Of a DNA stretch of 64,000 nt, positions 63,855 through 64,000 are shown one piece after another. Positions within the stretch are counted from its first letter, which is position 1. Each line of letters begins with the position of its first letter. The notes beneath the pieces were generated by a model, which saw only the letters and a program-made list of their open reading frames with translations, was not told the DNA's origin and made no database searches. The stretch lies in assembly GCA_964019425.1 (NCBI GenBank), contig OZ025831.1, forward strand, positions 620,001-684,000, given 5' to 3'. Both the position numbers and the translations under genes were made by a program. Source of the DNA: Flectonema sp. DT1601 (Eukaryota > Euglenozoa > Diplonemea > Diplonemida > Diplonemidae).

Positions 63855-64000
63855 ATGATCTTCGCAAAAGCATCAGCAGCTGTTGGAGGAATGGCTATTG
63901 GATTCGTCATGGCACCAGAAGTAGTATTTAATACAAGAAGGGTATGTTGCTTTATATACAAACAGCTGACTGTTTTCAAGTTCGTTCCCTTGACTGCTGT
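63855..64000 (+). CDS. first exon of a gene cut by the window edge
   Basis: Exon 63855-63941 encodes 29 residues (MIFAKASAAVGGMAIGFVMA then PEVVFNTRR), followed by a standard GTATGT donor at 63942. The CAG at 63964 would make an intron of 23 bp, so the true acceptor is probably beyond the window. The hydrophobic Ala/Gly-rich start could be a membrane helix or an organelle-targeting segment. Product unknown. Confidence 0.6.
   Translation, partial: MIFAKASAAVGGMAIGFVMAPEVVFNTRRVCCFIYKQLTVFKFVPLTA

Overview
The window looks like nuclear DNA of a free-living unicellular eukaryote whose lineage I cannot name. Genes use the standard stop codons (TAA, TAG and TGA all end genes), many carry short spliceosomal introns, intergenic DNA is packed with long A/T homopolymers, and the products are eukaryotic (SNX-BAR, ZZ finger, RRM-like, kelch, GCC2/GCC3-type and PbH1/G8 surface proteins, multi-C2, EF-hand). 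By eye 14 coding introns can be placed because splicing restores one reading frame. They are 59-105 bp; ten donors read GTATGT and the others GTATGA, GTGTGT or GTTTGT. Most acceptors sit in A-rich sequence and end in CAG.

Every convincing host gene lies on the + strand. Layout: spermidine synthase (312-1181); TPR multi-pass membrane protein (1770-3499); three nearly identical sigma-class glutathione S-transferase genes in tandem (4066-6957); F-box-like protein with a Gly/Lys tail (7535-8431); unknown helical protein (8629-9591); glutaminase with ankyrin modules at the N-terminus (10003-12663); four-exon single-pass membrane protein (13864-14624); gene-poor 2.5 kb; long coiled-coil protein with a PDZ-like end (17138-19741); thioredoxin-fold/ZZ-finger protein (19990-22500); P-loop NTPase with a long helical tail (22633-26513); five-exon RRM-like protein with D-T-T-G-D-G repeats (26673-29095); gene-poor 3 kb; SNX-BAR (32246-33391); a 1.86-kb TA-flanked inverted-repeat DNA transposon remnant (33524-35386); class IV aminotransferase (36794-37798).

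From 38 to 55 kb lies a secretory/cell-surface neighbourhood: a DUF4091-type ectoprotein, a small FYVE-like zinc finger gene, a proteinase K-like secreted protease, a CEMIP/G8-like ectoprotein with a mucin stalk, and a kelch/Cys-rich multi-pass protein. The two mucin-stalk proteins share a related membrane anchor and cytoplasmic tail. The window ends with an EF-hand protein, a 1514-residue protein whose C-terminal third looks like a degenerate eEF1A, a multi-C2 protein with an F-box-like insert, and the first exon of a gene that runs off the edge.

The most interesting global signal is that nearly every start codon is preceded, usually by 1-70 nt, by a 3' splice-site-like AG that is mostly pyrimidine-rich, with no GTATGT donor nearby. 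With the uniform gene orientation and the tandem GST array, this suggests spliced-leader trans-splicing of head-to-tail genes; 5'UTR cis-introns are the main alternative. The most interesting single gene is the eEF1A-like pseudo-GTPase fusion.
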